A stretch of DNA of 64,000 bases from Amycolatopsis deserti (GTDB lineage: Bacteria; Actinomycetota; Actinomycetes; Mycobacteriales; Pseudonocardiaceae), in contig NZ_BNAU01000001.1 in assembly GCF_014653945.1 (NCBI RefSeq), forward strand, positions 1,612,001 through 1,676,000. Direction: 5' to 3'. A program made the position numbers and the translations under genes. Position 1 is the first letter of the stretch. Each line of letters begins with the position of its first letter. Of this stretch, positions 8,947 through 17,643 are shown piece by piece. The notes under the pieces were generated by a model. That model made no database searches. It was not told where the DNA came from and was given only the letters and a program-made list of their open reading frames with translations.

Positions 8947-10028
8947 TTCTTCGCCACCAATCCCGCGGCGAAGGACAGCTCCGCCGCGATCCCGCCGATG
9001 AGGTCCTGGCGGTGCGCCTCCGGCAGCACCGTCCAGGTGTAGGTTTCCACTTCCAGGTGCGCCGGCTTCGGCGGCAGCGCGGCGAGGGCCTGTGCCAGCA
9101 CCTCGGTGGTCGAGGACAGCGGCGCCGCCGGGGTCGCGTGCAGCGGCACGTGGAAGTGCACGCGCCACGGCCCCTCCCCCGGCAGGTCCGCGAACGCCTC
9201 GCCCAGGTCGTCGGCCTTGCGGACCTCGCCGCCGGCCGATTCCCGGGTCTGGTGCAGGTAGCGCGGCTCGTCGAACGCCGCCAGCGCCTCCCGCGCGGAC
9301 GGGTCCCGCGGATCCGGCACGTGCAGCGCCGCCGACATCTGGACCTTGACCACGTCCAGCCCGGCGGCGGTGATCTCGGCGACCGCCCCGGCCGGGTCGG
9401 CGAAGGACACCGCGAGGTGGCAGGTGTCCAGGCACAGGCCGACGTGAGCCGGATCGACGCGCCCGGCCAGCCAGGACACGGCGTCGTGCACGGTGTCCAG
9501 GATGCAGCCGGGTTCCGGTTCGACGGCGAGCCGGATCGTCCGCTCCAGGGCGCCCAGCCCGGTGGTCACCTCGTCGAGCAGCCGCGCCGCGGCCGCGTCA
9601 TCGGCGGGTGTCCACGGTTCGCGCCAGCCCAGCGGCAGGGTCGAGATGCTGCCGAACTCCGCGTCGTCGGGCAGCAGCCCGGACAGCACGGCCGCGCAGT
9701 TCAGCGTGTACTCCGCCCGGGCCGCGTCCGTCCATCGTGGGTGGTAGACCTTCTGCTTGACGACCGGGTCGTGGAAGCCGCCGTAGGGGAAGGCGTTGAG
9801 CGTCACCACTTCCAGGCCGCGGGTGTCCAGCTCGGCGCGCAGCCGCTTGCGCTCGGCCGGATCCGCGGCCAGCGCCGACGCCACGTCGGCGGCCAGCCAC
9901 AGTCCCAGCCCGAGCCGGTCGGCTCCCAGCCGTTCCCGCACCGGCAGGGCGTAGGAGTCGAGCTGGCCGAGGACCCCGTTGAGGTCCTCGGCCGGATGGA
10001 CGTTGGTGCAGTAGGACAGCGGCGTCAC
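8943..10028 (-). CDS. eboE: Metabolite traffic protein EboE (TIM barrel)
   Basis: A 361-residue xylose-isomerase-like TIM-barrel protein. It opens with [13 protein letters not shown] and has [16 protein letters not shown] early, VEPEPGCIL and [10 protein letters not shown] in the middle, and a C-terminal HLEVETYTW. These are the characteristic stretches of EboE proteins. In cyanobacteria the ebo genes are needed to move the scytonemin monomer across the cytoplasmic membrane, and in algae and plastids they are of unknown function. Start GTG 10028 gives a GTGA overlap with eboB. The ATG-led extension further upstream runs through the eboB coding region and was rejected. Confidence 0.9.
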   Translation of the reverse strand: MTPLSYCTNVHPAEDLNGVLGQLDSYALPVRERLGADRLGLGLWLAADVASALAADPAERKRLRAELDTRGLEVVTLNAFPYGGFHDPVVKQKVYHPRWTDAARAEYTLNCAAVLSGLLPDDAEFGSISTLPLGWREPWTPADDAAAARLLDEVTTGLGALERTIRLAVEPEPGCILDTVHDAVSWLAGRVDPAHVGLCLDTCHLAVSFADPAGAVAEITAAGLDVVKVQMSAALHVPDPRDPSAREALAAFDEPRYLHQTRESAGGEVRKADDLGEAFADLPGEGPWRVHFHVPLHATPAAPLSSTTEVLAQALAALPPKPAHLEVETYTWTVLPEAHRQDLIGGIAAELSFAAGLVAKK

Positions 10029-10900
10029 GCGACCGCCTCGTCCCGCCCGCCACGCAGCACCGAGTTGCCCGCGAAGGTCTCCTTCGCCGCCGAGAACCCG
10101 GGCAGCTCGTCGAGCACCAGCCGCCCGCTCTGACCGTAGAACGCGACCGGGTTGGCCCACAGCACGGTGTCCACATCGGAGGAGGTGAACCCGCCCTCGA
10201 GCATCGCCAGGCCGGTCTTGTGCACCTTGAGCGGGTCCGAGCGGCCCCAGTCGGCGGCGGAGTTGACCAGCATCTTCTCCGTGCCGTACTCGCGCAGGAT
10301 CGCGACCATCCGCTGCTCGTCCATCTTGGTGTCCGGGTAGATGGAAAAGCCCATCCAGGCGCCGGATTCCTTCACCAGGCCGACGGTGACCTCGTTGAGG
10401 TGGTCGACCACGACCCGCTCCGGCGCGATACCGGACTCCGCCACCACGGCGAGCGTGCGCTTGGTGCCTTCCAGCTTGTCCCGGTGCGGGGTGTGCACCA
10501 GCACCGGCAGGTCGTGCTCCTTCGCCAGTTCCAGCTGGCGGGCGAAGGCGGCGTCCTCGGCCGGCGTCATCGAGTCGTAGCCGACCTCGCCGACCGCGAC
10601 CACGCCGTCCTTGGCGAGGTAGCGCGGCAGCACGTCGAGCACCGGCGTGCAGCGCGGGTCGTTGGCCTCCTTGGGGTTGAGCGCGATCGTGCAGTGGTGG
10701 CGGATGCCGAACTGGGCGGCGCGGAAGCGTTCCCAGCCGATCAGGCCGTCGAAGTAGTCGGTGAACGACGACACGCCGGTGCGCGGCTGGCCGAGCCAGA
10801 ACGCGGGCTCGACCAGGGCCCGGACGCCGGCGGCGTACATGGCCTCGTAGTCGTCGGTGGTGCGGGAGGTCATGTGGATGTGCGGATCGAACAGGCGCAT
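10025..10900 (-). CDS. eboB: TatD-like metal-dependent hydrolase EboB
   Basis: A 291-residue amidohydrolase-fold protein. The metal-binding DPHIHM is at residues 5-10, VGEVGYDS carries the bridging Glu, LVHTPHRDK and VVDHLNEVT carry further histidines, and VNSAADWGRSDPL carries the late Asp. This follows the TatD pattern. It lies between eboA and eboE with one- and four-base overlaps, matching known ebo clusters where a TatD-like protein is constant. Start ATG 10900 is one base into the eboA stop (TGATG). Confidence 0.9.
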   Translation of the reverse strand: MRLFDPHIHMTSRTTDDYEAMYAAGVRALVEPAFWLGQPRTGVSSFTDYFDGLIGWERFRAAQFGIRHHCTIALNPKEANDPRCTPVLDVLPRYLAKDGVVAVGEVGYDSMTPAEDAAFARQLELAKEHDLPVLVHTPHRDKLEGTKRTLAVVAESGIAPERVVVDHLNEVTVGLVKESGAWMGFSIYPDTKMDEQRMVAILREYGTEKMLVNSAADWGRSDPLKVHKTGLAMLEGGFTSSDVDTVLWANPVAFYGQSGRLVLDELPGFSAAKETFAGNSVLRGGRDEAVA

Positions 10901-12312
10901 CAGGGTGTCTCTTCCAGGAAGCGGAGGGCGTCGGCGGGAACGGCGCGGCCGGCGGCCCGGCGCTCCCCGGCGTAGTCGGTGATCATGCGGCGCAGCTCGT
11001 CGTCGGCCCGCCGGTCCAGCTCGGCGACCGCGGCGAGCGGGATGCCGGTGAACAGGCATTTGAGCACGCCGTGGCGCCAGCCGTGCTGGTCCAGGTGACG
11101 GGCGGCGAACGGGCCGAGCGCAGCGGCGACCAGGCCGGTGTCGTTGGTGCGCAGGGCGTCGCGGACCAGCTCGAGACCGGTGGCGACGGCCTTGTCGCCG
11201 ACCGCCGACAGCGCCCGCAGCACGCCCCGCCGCTCGGCGCCGTCGCCGTAGCGGTAGAGGTCGGCCAGCTCCGCCGCGAACTCCGCGGCGGGCAGGGCGG
11301 CGGCCAGTGTCTGCAGCAGCCTCGTCCGGGCGAGGTCGTCGGCGGTGCCGTGGACCAGGCCGTCCGGATCGGTGTCCGGGTGCAGCGGCCCGCGCCCGAC
11401 GTGCCGTCCGGCGGCCGGGAACAGGGTGGCGACCGCGGCCGGATCGGTCGCGACGCGCCGTTGCGCCTCGCCGAGCCACGACTGGTCCAGCCGCGCCGCC
11501 CGCAACGCGGTCAGCGCGGCACGGGCGACCTGCGGCGCGGCGTGGCTGTGCCGGGGCAGCTCGACCGCGGCGACACCGGTGTAGCCGATCTCGTCCAGCG
11601 CGGCGAGCGTGGCAGGCAGGTCGAGTTCGCCATCGCCGAACTCGAGGTGCTCGTGCACGCGCGGCCGCATGTCGTCCAGCTGCACGTTGACCAGCAGCCC
11701 CTTGGCCTGCCGGATGCAGTCGGCCGCGTCGGTGGGCTCGACGGCGACGCAGTGCCCGACGTCGAGGGTGATCCCGAGCGGTTCGGGATCACCCAGCTCG
11801 GTGCGCAGCCGCAGCGCGTTCGACAGGGTCTCCACGAGCATCCCGGGTTCCGGTTCCAGGCCGAGGCGGACACCGCTCCGGTCCGCCTCGGCCAGCACCA
11901 CGGGCATCCGCGACCGCAGCCGCTCCCACGCCGTCGGCTCATCCACAGTGGACACCCCGGACCAGAACGACACGCAGTCGGCGCCCAGGCCTTCGGCGAC
12001 CCGGATCGCCCGGGCCAGGAAGTCCAGCCGCTGGTCCGCGTTCTCGCTGACCAGGGTCGGTTCGTGCTTGTGCCACGGGTCGAGCAGGAACCGCGCGCCG
12101 GTCTCCACCACACACCGCAGGCCCAGCTCGCCCAGCCGGTGCGCGACCCGGTCCACCCGCGCGGCCAGGTCGTCCGCGAACGGATCGAGGTGCTGGTGGT
12201 CCAGGGTCAGCGCGACCGAGGTGTAGCCGAGATCGGCGATGATCGCGAGGGCGTCGTCCAGCCGGTGATTGGCGAACCCGTTGGTGCCGTAGCCGAGGTG
12301 GTAGCCGCTCAT
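10900..12312 (-). CDS. eboA: Fusion of a TIM-barrel sugar isomerase domain with an EboA domain
   Basis: A 470-residue two-domain protein. Residues about 1-285 form a xylose-isomerase-like barrel: YHLGYGTNGFANHRLDDAL at the start, LGLEPEPGMLVE, LGITLDVGHCVAVEP and AAVELPRHSH carry the Glu/Asp/His metal set. Residues about 295-470 are an alpha-helical EboA domain (WLGEAQRRV, LADLYRYGDGAERRGVLRAL, HGVLKCLFTGIPL). In cyanobacterial clusters EboA is a separate small protein, so the fusion ties the uncharacterised EboA domain to a sugar-phosphate-type enzyme. Overlaps eboC by four bases (ATGA). Confidence 0.88.
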   Translation of the reverse strand: MSGYHLGYGTNGFANHRLDDALAIIADLGYTSVALTLDHQHLDPFADDLAARVDRVAHRLGELGLRCVVETGARFLLDPWHKHEPTLVSENADQRLDFLARAIRVAEGLGADCVSFWSGVSTVDEPTAWERLRSRMPVVLAEADRSGVRLGLEPEPGMLVETLSNALRLRTELGDPEPLGITLDVGHCVAVEPTDAADCIRQAKGLLVNVQLDDMRPRVHEHLEFGDGELDLPATLAALDEIGYTGVAAVELPRHSHAAPQVARAALTALRAARLDQSWLGEAQRRVATDPAAVATLFPAAGRHVGRGPLHPDTDPDGLVHGTADDLARTRLLQTLAAALPAAEFAAELADLYRYGDGAERRGVLRALSAVGDKAVATGLELVRDALRTNDTGLVAAALGPFAARHLDQHGWRHGVLKCLFTGIPLAAVAELDRRADDELRRMITDYAGERRAAGRAVPADALRFLEETP

Positions 12313-13187
12313 GTCGGGCTCACCTTCCGGCCGAGCCGCTTGGCCAGCGGCAGCGCCAGCGCGACCAGGCCCGCGCCCAGCACGCCGCCGCGCCGGGCCG
12401 CGAGCGCGGCCTGCAGCGGGACCATGCCGTGGATCCCGGCGGCCGTGGCCGTGCGGACCACCGCCGCGGAGGGCTTGCGCACCGCCGCGTACTGCTTGGA
12501 CCCGACACTCACGCCGTACCCGGCGGCCGCGGCCAGCGCCGCCACCCGGTGACCGGGCGCACCGCCGCGTCCGGACACCGCCGCGGCGGCGGACGCCGAG
12601 GTCAGCGCGAGAGCACCGGCCGCCCGCGCCGGCGACCCGCCGTGCACCTCACCGGCCGACAACGCCGTCACGCCGAGCGTGTGCCCGCCCAGCACCGCGG
12701 CCGGGACCACCGCCTTCGCCGCACCCGAGCCGCCCGCGCCGAGCAGTACGTCCAGCGACCGGCACACCGCCATCGACACCGCCGCGAGCGGGGTCTTCTT
12801 CAGCACCGTGTCGTAGGCCCACACCGCCGCCGCCAACGGCGCGGCGACCTTGAGGGCATCACGGCCGCCCGCGAGCGCGGACAACCCGAGACCCGCGCCG
12901 GTCAGCCCGGCCGCGACCCCGAGCGCCCGCCGCGGGGTGATCCGGCCGGACGGGATCGGCCGCTCCGGGCGCTCGACCGCGTCCAGGTCCCGGTCGGCCC
13001 AGTCGTTGAGCGCCATGCCCGACCAGTAGAAGGCCACCGAGGCCAGCGGCAGCGCGAGCCGCCGTCCCCGCAACGGACGACCGGCCGCGGCGGCGCCCGC
13101 GACGGTGTCGCCGAGGACGCTCAGCGCGGCCGGAGCCCGGACCAGCTGCACGTAGGGATTCACGCGGGGGTTCACGCGGGGGCTCAC
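12309..13187 (-). CDS. eboC: UbiA-like prenyltransferase family membrane protein EboC
   Basis: A 292-residue polytopic membrane protein with about eight helices. The prenyl-diphosphate-binding motif NDWADRDLD is at residues 61-69 and the second motif region reads YDTVLKKTPL. Both are kept, so catalysis is possible. EboC is the integral membrane member of ebo clusters and may add a lipid or act in transfer across the membrane. Start GTG 13187 overlaps the eboD stop (GTGA). A longer frame upstream only reads the antisense of eboD. Confidence 0.88.
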   Translation of the reverse strand: MSPRVNPRVNPYVQLVRAPAALSVLGDTVAGAAAAGRPLRGRRLALPLASVAFYWSGMALNDWADRDLDAVERPERPIPSGRITPRRALGVAAGLTGAGLGLSALAGGRDALKVAAPLAAAVWAYDTVLKKTPLAAVSMAVCRSLDVLLGAGGSGAAKAVVPAAVLGGHTLGVTALSAGEVHGGSPARAAGALALTSASAAAAVSGRGGAPGHRVAALAAAAGYGVSVGSKQYAAVRKPSAAVVRTATAAGIHGMVPLQAALAARRGGVLGAGLVALALPLAKRLGRKVSPT

Positions 13188-14335
13188 TGCTGCCGTCCCA
13201 GCGACGCCGCCCACTCGGCGAGCACCCGGGCCTGCTCGGCGAACCGGTGCTCGTCGGTGCCCACCGGGTCCTTGAAGAAGAAGGCCAGCTGGCCCAGCGG
13301 CCCGGTCTCGCCCGCCCGGTAGGCGGCCGCGGTCAGCCGCGCCAGGTCCAGCACCAGCGGCGCGGCCAGCGCCGAGTCGTAGCCGGTCCAGGTGAACTGC
13401 AGCGTCATCCGGGCGCCCAGGAAGCCCTCGAACGACACGTGGTCCCACGCCGTCTTCTGCTCGCCCAGATCCGGCACGTGGTCGATGTGCAGCGGCGCGG
13501 TCACGTCGTCGCCGAGCAGCGCCGCCAGGCCGCGGGCCTTCGACTCCAGCTTCCCGGCCGCCTTCACCGGGTCGGCCAGCGTCGCGCCGTCCCCGCCGCC
13601 GAGCAGGTTGGTGCCCGACCACGAGCGCACCTTCAGCGCCCGCGCCGCGAACATCGGCGCCAGCACCGAGCGCAGCAGCGTCTCGCCGGTCTTGCCGTCC
13701 GATCCGGCGTAGGGCAGACCCTGCCGCCGGGCGAATTCGGTGAGCGCGGGCAACCGGATGCCCGTCGACGGCGTGAAGTCCACGAAGGGGCACCCCGCCG
13801 ACACCGCCGCGTACGCCGCCAGGGAGCTGCCGGGCAGGACCTCCCGGCCCGGCTCGTCCAGCGCCGCCACCAGCGCGTCGAGGTCGTGGTGCTCCGGCGC
13901 GTCCACGGTTGGGGGTTCCGTGGACGAGACGTTGATCACCACGACGGCCGACAGGCCGTGCCGGGTGCGGAACTCACGCAGGTCGTCGGCCAGCCGCGCG
14001 GCGGTCTCGGCCTGTGTGCGCCCGGCGGGCACCGGGCGCAGGTCGGCTTCGACGGCGCGCAGGCCGTCGCGGATCGCCGGCAGCAGGCCGGCCGGGAGCA
14101 GCCCGCCCGCGGTGAGCTGCTCCGCCTTCTTCTCCAGCGGCGTGTCCACCAGGTCGTGCCCGCCGACGACGAGCTCGCCCCAGCCCGGAAGCACCCCGGG
14201 CGCCACCTCGAGCCGCTCGGTCACGCAGCCGTCCGGCCCGGTCAGGCCGGACCGCATCGCGAGCAGGCCGCTGATCGCCGTCGTGGCCACCGAGCCACGC
14301 GCGCCGACCAGCCATAGTCCAGTTCTCTCAGGCAT
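13184..14335 (-). CDS. eboD: Inositol-3-phosphate synthase family protein EboD
   Basis: A 383-residue NAD-dependent protein related to myo-inositol-1-phosphate synthase. The N-terminal Rossmann loop reads VGARGSVATT. Further family landmarks are PFVDFTPSTG, GSDGKTGETLL, SWSGTNLLGGGDG and DHVSFEGFLG. The lysine-bearing GSDGKTG and the aspartate of GGGDG correspond to catalytic-site regions of the synthase. Its presence in ebo clusters suggests that a cyclitol-like phosphate is the pathway intermediate. It begins eight bases inside the upstream oxidoreductase gene, indicating co-transcription with the sugar transporter genes. Confidence 0.88.
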   Translation of the reverse strand: MPERTGLWLVGARGSVATTAISGLLAMRSGLTGPDGCVTERLEVAPGVLPGWGELVVGGHDLVDTPLEKKAEQLTAGGLLPAGLLPAIRDGLRAVEADLRPVPAGRTQAETAARLADDLREFRTRHGLSAVVVINVSSTEPPTVDAPEHHDLDALVAALDEPGREVLPGSSLAAYAAVSAGCPFVDFTPSTGIRLPALTEFARRQGLPYAGSDGKTGETLLRSVLAPMFAARALKVRSWSGTNLLGGGDGATLADPVKAAGKLESKARGLAALLGDDVTAPLHIDHVPDLGEQKTAWDHVSFEGFLGARMTLQFTWTGYDSALAAPLVLDLARLTAAAYRAGETGPLGQLAFFFKDPVGTDEHRFAEQARVLAEWAASLGRQQ

Positions 14336-15509
14336 CGATCACCCTTTCGGTCGACATTGATACGCCGACCCAGGACGTTCCGTTGCCCGCGCTCTCCTCC
14401 ACCGCGTGCAGCACCCGCTGGACCTGCAGGCCGTCGGCGAACCCCGGCTCGGGGTCGCGCTGCTCGCCGATGGCGGTGAGGAAGTCGGCGATCTCGTGGG
14501 TGAAGGTGTGCTCGTAGCCCAGCAGGTGCCCGGGCGGCCACCACGCCCCGACGTAGGGGTGACCCGGCTCGGTCACCAGGATCCGCCGGAACCCCGCCTC
14601 GGCCGGGTCGTCGTCGCCGTCGTAGAAGGACAGCTCGTTCATCGACTCGAAGTCGAAGGCCAGGCTGCCCCGCGACCCGTTGATCTCCAGCCGCAGCGCG
14701 TTCTTGCGGCCCAGCGCGAACCGGGTGGCCTCGAACGTGGCGACCGCGCCGCCGGTGAACCGGGCCAGGAACACCGCGCAGTCGTCGACGTCGACCTCGC
14801 CCAGCGCGCTGCCCGGCTCCCCGGACAGCGGCCGCTCCCGCACGAACGTCTCGGTCATCGCCGACACCCCGGTGATCCGGTCGCCGAGGACGAACTGCGC
14901 GGTGTCCACGGCGTGCGCGGCGATGTCGCCCAGCGCGCCCGATCCGGCCTTGTCCTTGCGCAGCCGCCAGGTCATCGGCGTGGCCGGGTCGGCCAGCCAG
15001 TCCTGCAGGTAGGCGGCCCGCACCTGGCGGATCGTGCCCAGCCTGCCCTCGGCGACCATCTTGCGGGCCAGCGCGATCGCCGGCACCCGCCGGTAGTTGA
15101 ACCCGACCATCGCGCGCTGCCCGTTGGCCGCCGCGCGCTCGGCGGCCGCGGCCATCTCCTCGGCCTCGGCGACCGAGTTGGCCAGGGGTTTTTCGCACAG
15201 CACGTGCTTGCCTGCGGCCAGCGCGGCCAGCGCGATCTCGGCGTGCGAATCCCCGGGAGTGCAGATGTCGACGATGCCGACGTCGTCGCGGGCGACCAGG
15301 GTGGCCCAGTCTGTCTCGGTGTCCGGCCAGCCCTGCTTGGCGGCGGCGGCCTTCGTGCGCTCCGGGTCGCGGCCGCCGAGCACGGCCAGCCGCGGCACCA
15401 GGGGCACGTCGAAGAACCGGTGGACCGAGCGCCAGGCGTGGGCGTGGACGGCACCCATGAAGGCGTGCCCGACCATGCCCACGCCGATGGAGGCGCCCGC
15501 GGGGGTCAC
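14328..15509 (-). CDS. Gfo/Idh/MocA family oxidoreductase
   Basis: NAD(P)-dependent sugar or cyclitol dehydrogenase, 393 residues from GTG 15509. The N-terminal GVGMVGHAFMG Rossmann stretch, the CEKPLANS lysine motif and the ALGDIAAHAVDTAQ aspartate/histidine pair are all canonical. Upstream ATGs at 15539 and 15533 would overlap the binding-protein gene by about 20-30 bases and remain possible. Its place between the transporter and eboD fits oxidation of the imported compound before entry into the Ebo steps. Relatives include inositol 2-dehydrogenase and glucose-fructose oxidoreductase; the substrate is not determined. Confidence 0.88.
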   Translation of the reverse strand: MTPAGASIGVGMVGHAFMGAVHAHAWRSVHRFFDVPLVPRLAVLGGRDPERTKAAAAKQGWPDTETDWATLVARDDVGIVDICTPGDSHAEIALAALAAGKHVLCEKPLANSVAEAEEMAAAAERAAANGQRAMVGFNYRRVPAIALARKMVAEGRLGTIRQVRAAYLQDWLADPATPMTWRLRKDKAGSGALGDIAAHAVDTAQFVLGDRITGVSAMTETFVRERPLSGEPGSALGEVDVDDCAVFLARFTGGAVATFEATRFALGRKNALRLEINGSRGSLAFDFESMNELSFYDGDDDPAEAGFRRILVTEPGHPYVGAWWPPGHLLGYEHTFTHEIADFLTAIGEQRDPEPGFADGLQVQRVLHAVEESAGNGTSWVGVSMSTERVIDA

Positions 15510-15513
15510 GGGG

Positions 15514-16569
15514 TCAGGAGTCGAAGGCGACATCGGCATAGGAATCGACGTTCTCCTTGGTCACCACGGCCGAGTAGGTCGTGACGTTCGCGGGGATCTC
15601 GTGCTCGGCCAGGTCGCCGATGCCCTTGGCCTGGCCGAGCAGCCGGGCCAGGGCGATCGCCGAGGACGCCATCGACGGGCTGTAGAGGACCGTCGCCTTC
15701 ATCACGCCGCTGTCGGCCTTGATCAGGTCCATCATGTTGCGCGACCCGGCGCCGCCGACCATGAAGAACTCGCTGCGCCGCGCGTTGTCGATGGCCGCGA
15801 GCACGCCGATGCCCTGGTCGTCGTCGTGGTTCCACAGCGCGTCGAGCTTGCTCGCCGACTGCAGCAGGTTCGATGTCATCTGCTCGCCGCTTTCCGGCGT
15901 GAACTGCGCGGACACCCGCGGGCCGACGGCGAACCCGTGCTTGGCGAGCGCGTCCTTGAAGCCCTGGCTGCGCTCCTGGGTCAGCGGCAGCGAGTCGATG
16001 CCGGCGACCTCGCCGATCACCGGGTTGCTCACGCCCTTCTTCTTCAGCTCCCCGGCGATGTAGTTGCCGGCGTTGACGCCCATCCGGTAGTTGTCGCCGC
16101 CGATCCAGGTGCGGTAGGCCAGCGGCGTGTCGAACACCCGGTCCACGTTGACCACCGGGATGCCGGCGTCCATGGCCTGCTGACCGGCCTGGGTGAGGGC
16201 CTTGCCGTCGAAGGGCAGGATCACCAGGACGTCGACCTTCTGGTTGATCAGCGTCTCGACCTGGGCGATCTGCTGGTTGACGTCGTTGGTGCCCTCGGTG
16301 GCGGTGAAGGTGACGTCGGAGAACTGGCCGGCCTGCGCGCGGGCGTTCTTGGTCATCGCCGCCATCCAGCCGTGGTCGGCGGCCGGGGCGGAGAAGCCGA
16401 TCGTGACGTGCTTGCCGGGCTGGGCGTTCTGGCCCGCGCTGCCGGCGACGGCCTGCGGGGCCGACTGCGGCGACTCGTTGGAGGTGCAGGCGGCCAGCAG
16501 GGCGCCGGCGCCGACGGCCGCGCCACCGGTGAGGAAGCGGCGGCGGGCGAGAGAGGATGGTCCGGACAT
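15514..16569 (-). CDS. Sugar ABC transporter substrate-binding lipoprotein (ribose/xylose type)
   Basis: A 351-residue periplasmic-binding-protein family 1 (RbsB-like) lipoprotein. The N-terminus ARRRFLTGGAAVGAGALLAAC combines a Tat-like RR-R-F motif with a lipobox (Cys28). Hallmarks are IGFSAPAADHGW, NQQIAQVETLINQKVDVLVI and VVNVDRVFD. It captures a sugar or polyol for the permease and ATPase encoded just upstream. It is separated from the permease by 42 bp, the only real gap within the transporter part of the operon. Confidence 0.92.
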   Translation of the reverse strand: MSGPSSLARRRFLTGGAAVGAGALLAACTSNESPQSAPQAVAGSAGQNAQPGKHVTIGFSAPAADHGWMAAMTKNARAQAGQFSDVTFTATEGTNDVNQQIAQVETLINQKVDVLVILPFDGKALTQAGQQAMDAGIPVVNVDRVFDTPLAYRTWIGGDNYRMGVNAGNYIAGELKKKGVSNPVIGEVAGIDSLPLTQERSQGFKDALAKHGFAVGPRVSAQFTPESGEQMTSNLLQSASKLDALWNHDDDQGIGVLAAIDNARRSEFFMVGGAGSRNMMDLIKADSGVMKATVLYSPSMASSAIALARLLGQAKGIGDLAEHEIPANVTTYSAVVTKENVDSYADVAFDS

Positions 16570-16611
16570 GGCGAGCTCCAGTGATCGTCGGGGTGTTCGG
16601 GGTCGGGGTTC

Positions 16612-17643
16612 CTAAGTGGACTTGCGACTGCGGTTGGTGCGGAACTGCAGCAGAACGGCGAGCACGATGATCGCGCCCTTGGCGATGTTCTGGATGTCGG
16701 TGTCGAGGTTGTTGAGCGTGAAGATGTTGCCCAGCACGGTGAAGATCAGGACACCGATGAGCGTGCCGATCAGGGTGCCGCGGCCGCCGGAGAGCAGCGT
16801 GCCGCCGATGACCACCGCGGCGATCGCGTCCAGCTCGTAGTACAGGCCGTTGGTCGAGGCGCCCGAGGTGGTGCGCGCGACGACCATGATCGCCGCGATG
16901 CCGCAGCACAGCCCGGCCACGGCGTAAACGAGCGCGGTGTGCCGCTTGACGTTGATGCCGGCCAGCCGCGCGGCCTCGGTGTTGCCGCCGACGGCGAACG
17001 TGCGGCGGCCGAACGTGGTGCGGTTGAGCAGGATCCAGCCGACCACGAACACCAGGGCGAACATCCAGATCAGCACCGGGATGCCGAGGAAGTCACCGCG
17101 GAACACGGACAGGAACCCGCTTTCCCGCACCACCTGGGTCTGCCGTCCGCTGATCCGCTCGGCCAGGCCGCGTGCCGAGGCGTACATCGCGAGCGTGGCG
17201 ATGAACGGCACCACCCTGCCGTAGGAGACGAGCACGCCGTTGATCAGGCCGCAGCCGACGCCGACCGCCAGCGCGCAGACCACCATCACCACCGGGCCGA
17301 ACGACTGCGTCGCCAGCGTCGTCGCCCACACGCTGGACAGCGCGACGATCGAGCCGACCGACAGGTCGATGCCGCCGCTGATGATCACGAACGTCATGCC
17401 GACGCTCACCACGCCGATCGCGGCCGCCAGCCGCAGCACGGTCGACAGGTTGCCCTCGGTGAAGAACGCGTCCGGCCGCGTCAGCCATCCCACCAGGCAC
17501 AGCAGGACGAACACGCCGAACAGCCCGGCCAGCCGGACGTCCACCGGGAACCGCCCGCGCGCGGCCTTCGGGGCCGGCGGCGCGGCCCGGGGTGGCGGGG
17601 CCTGGGTGGCCTCCGGCAACACCGACGAGGAGTCCTTCGTCAT
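16612..17643 (-). CDS. Sugar ABC transporter permease (RbsC/XylH family)
   Basis: A 343-residue membrane permease with a proline/alanine-rich cytoplasmic N-terminus of about 35 residues and eight to ten hydrophobic segments. The family signature ISGGIDLSVGS is intact, as are AVGGNTEAARLAGI (the EAA-like loop contacting the ATPase) and AIAAVVIGGTLLSGGRG. A single permease gene implies a homodimer. The start overlaps the ATPase stop by four bases. Confidence 0.93.
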   Translation of the reverse strand: MTKDSSSVLPEATQAPPPRAAPPAPKAARGRFPVDVRLAGLFGVFVLLCLVGWLTRPDAFFTEGNLSTVLRLAAAIGVVSVGMTFVIISGGIDLSVGSIVALSSVWATTLATQSFGPVVMVVCALAVGVGCGLINGVLVSYGRVVPFIATLAMYASARGLAERISGRQTQVVRESGFLSVFRGDFLGIPVLIWMFALVFVVGWILLNRTTFGRRTFAVGGNTEAARLAGINVKRHTALVYAVAGLCCGIAAIMVVARTTSGASTNGLYYELDAIAAVVIGGTLLSGGRGTLIGTLIGVLIFTVLGNIFTLNNLDTDIQNIAKGAIIVLAVLLQFRTNRSRKST

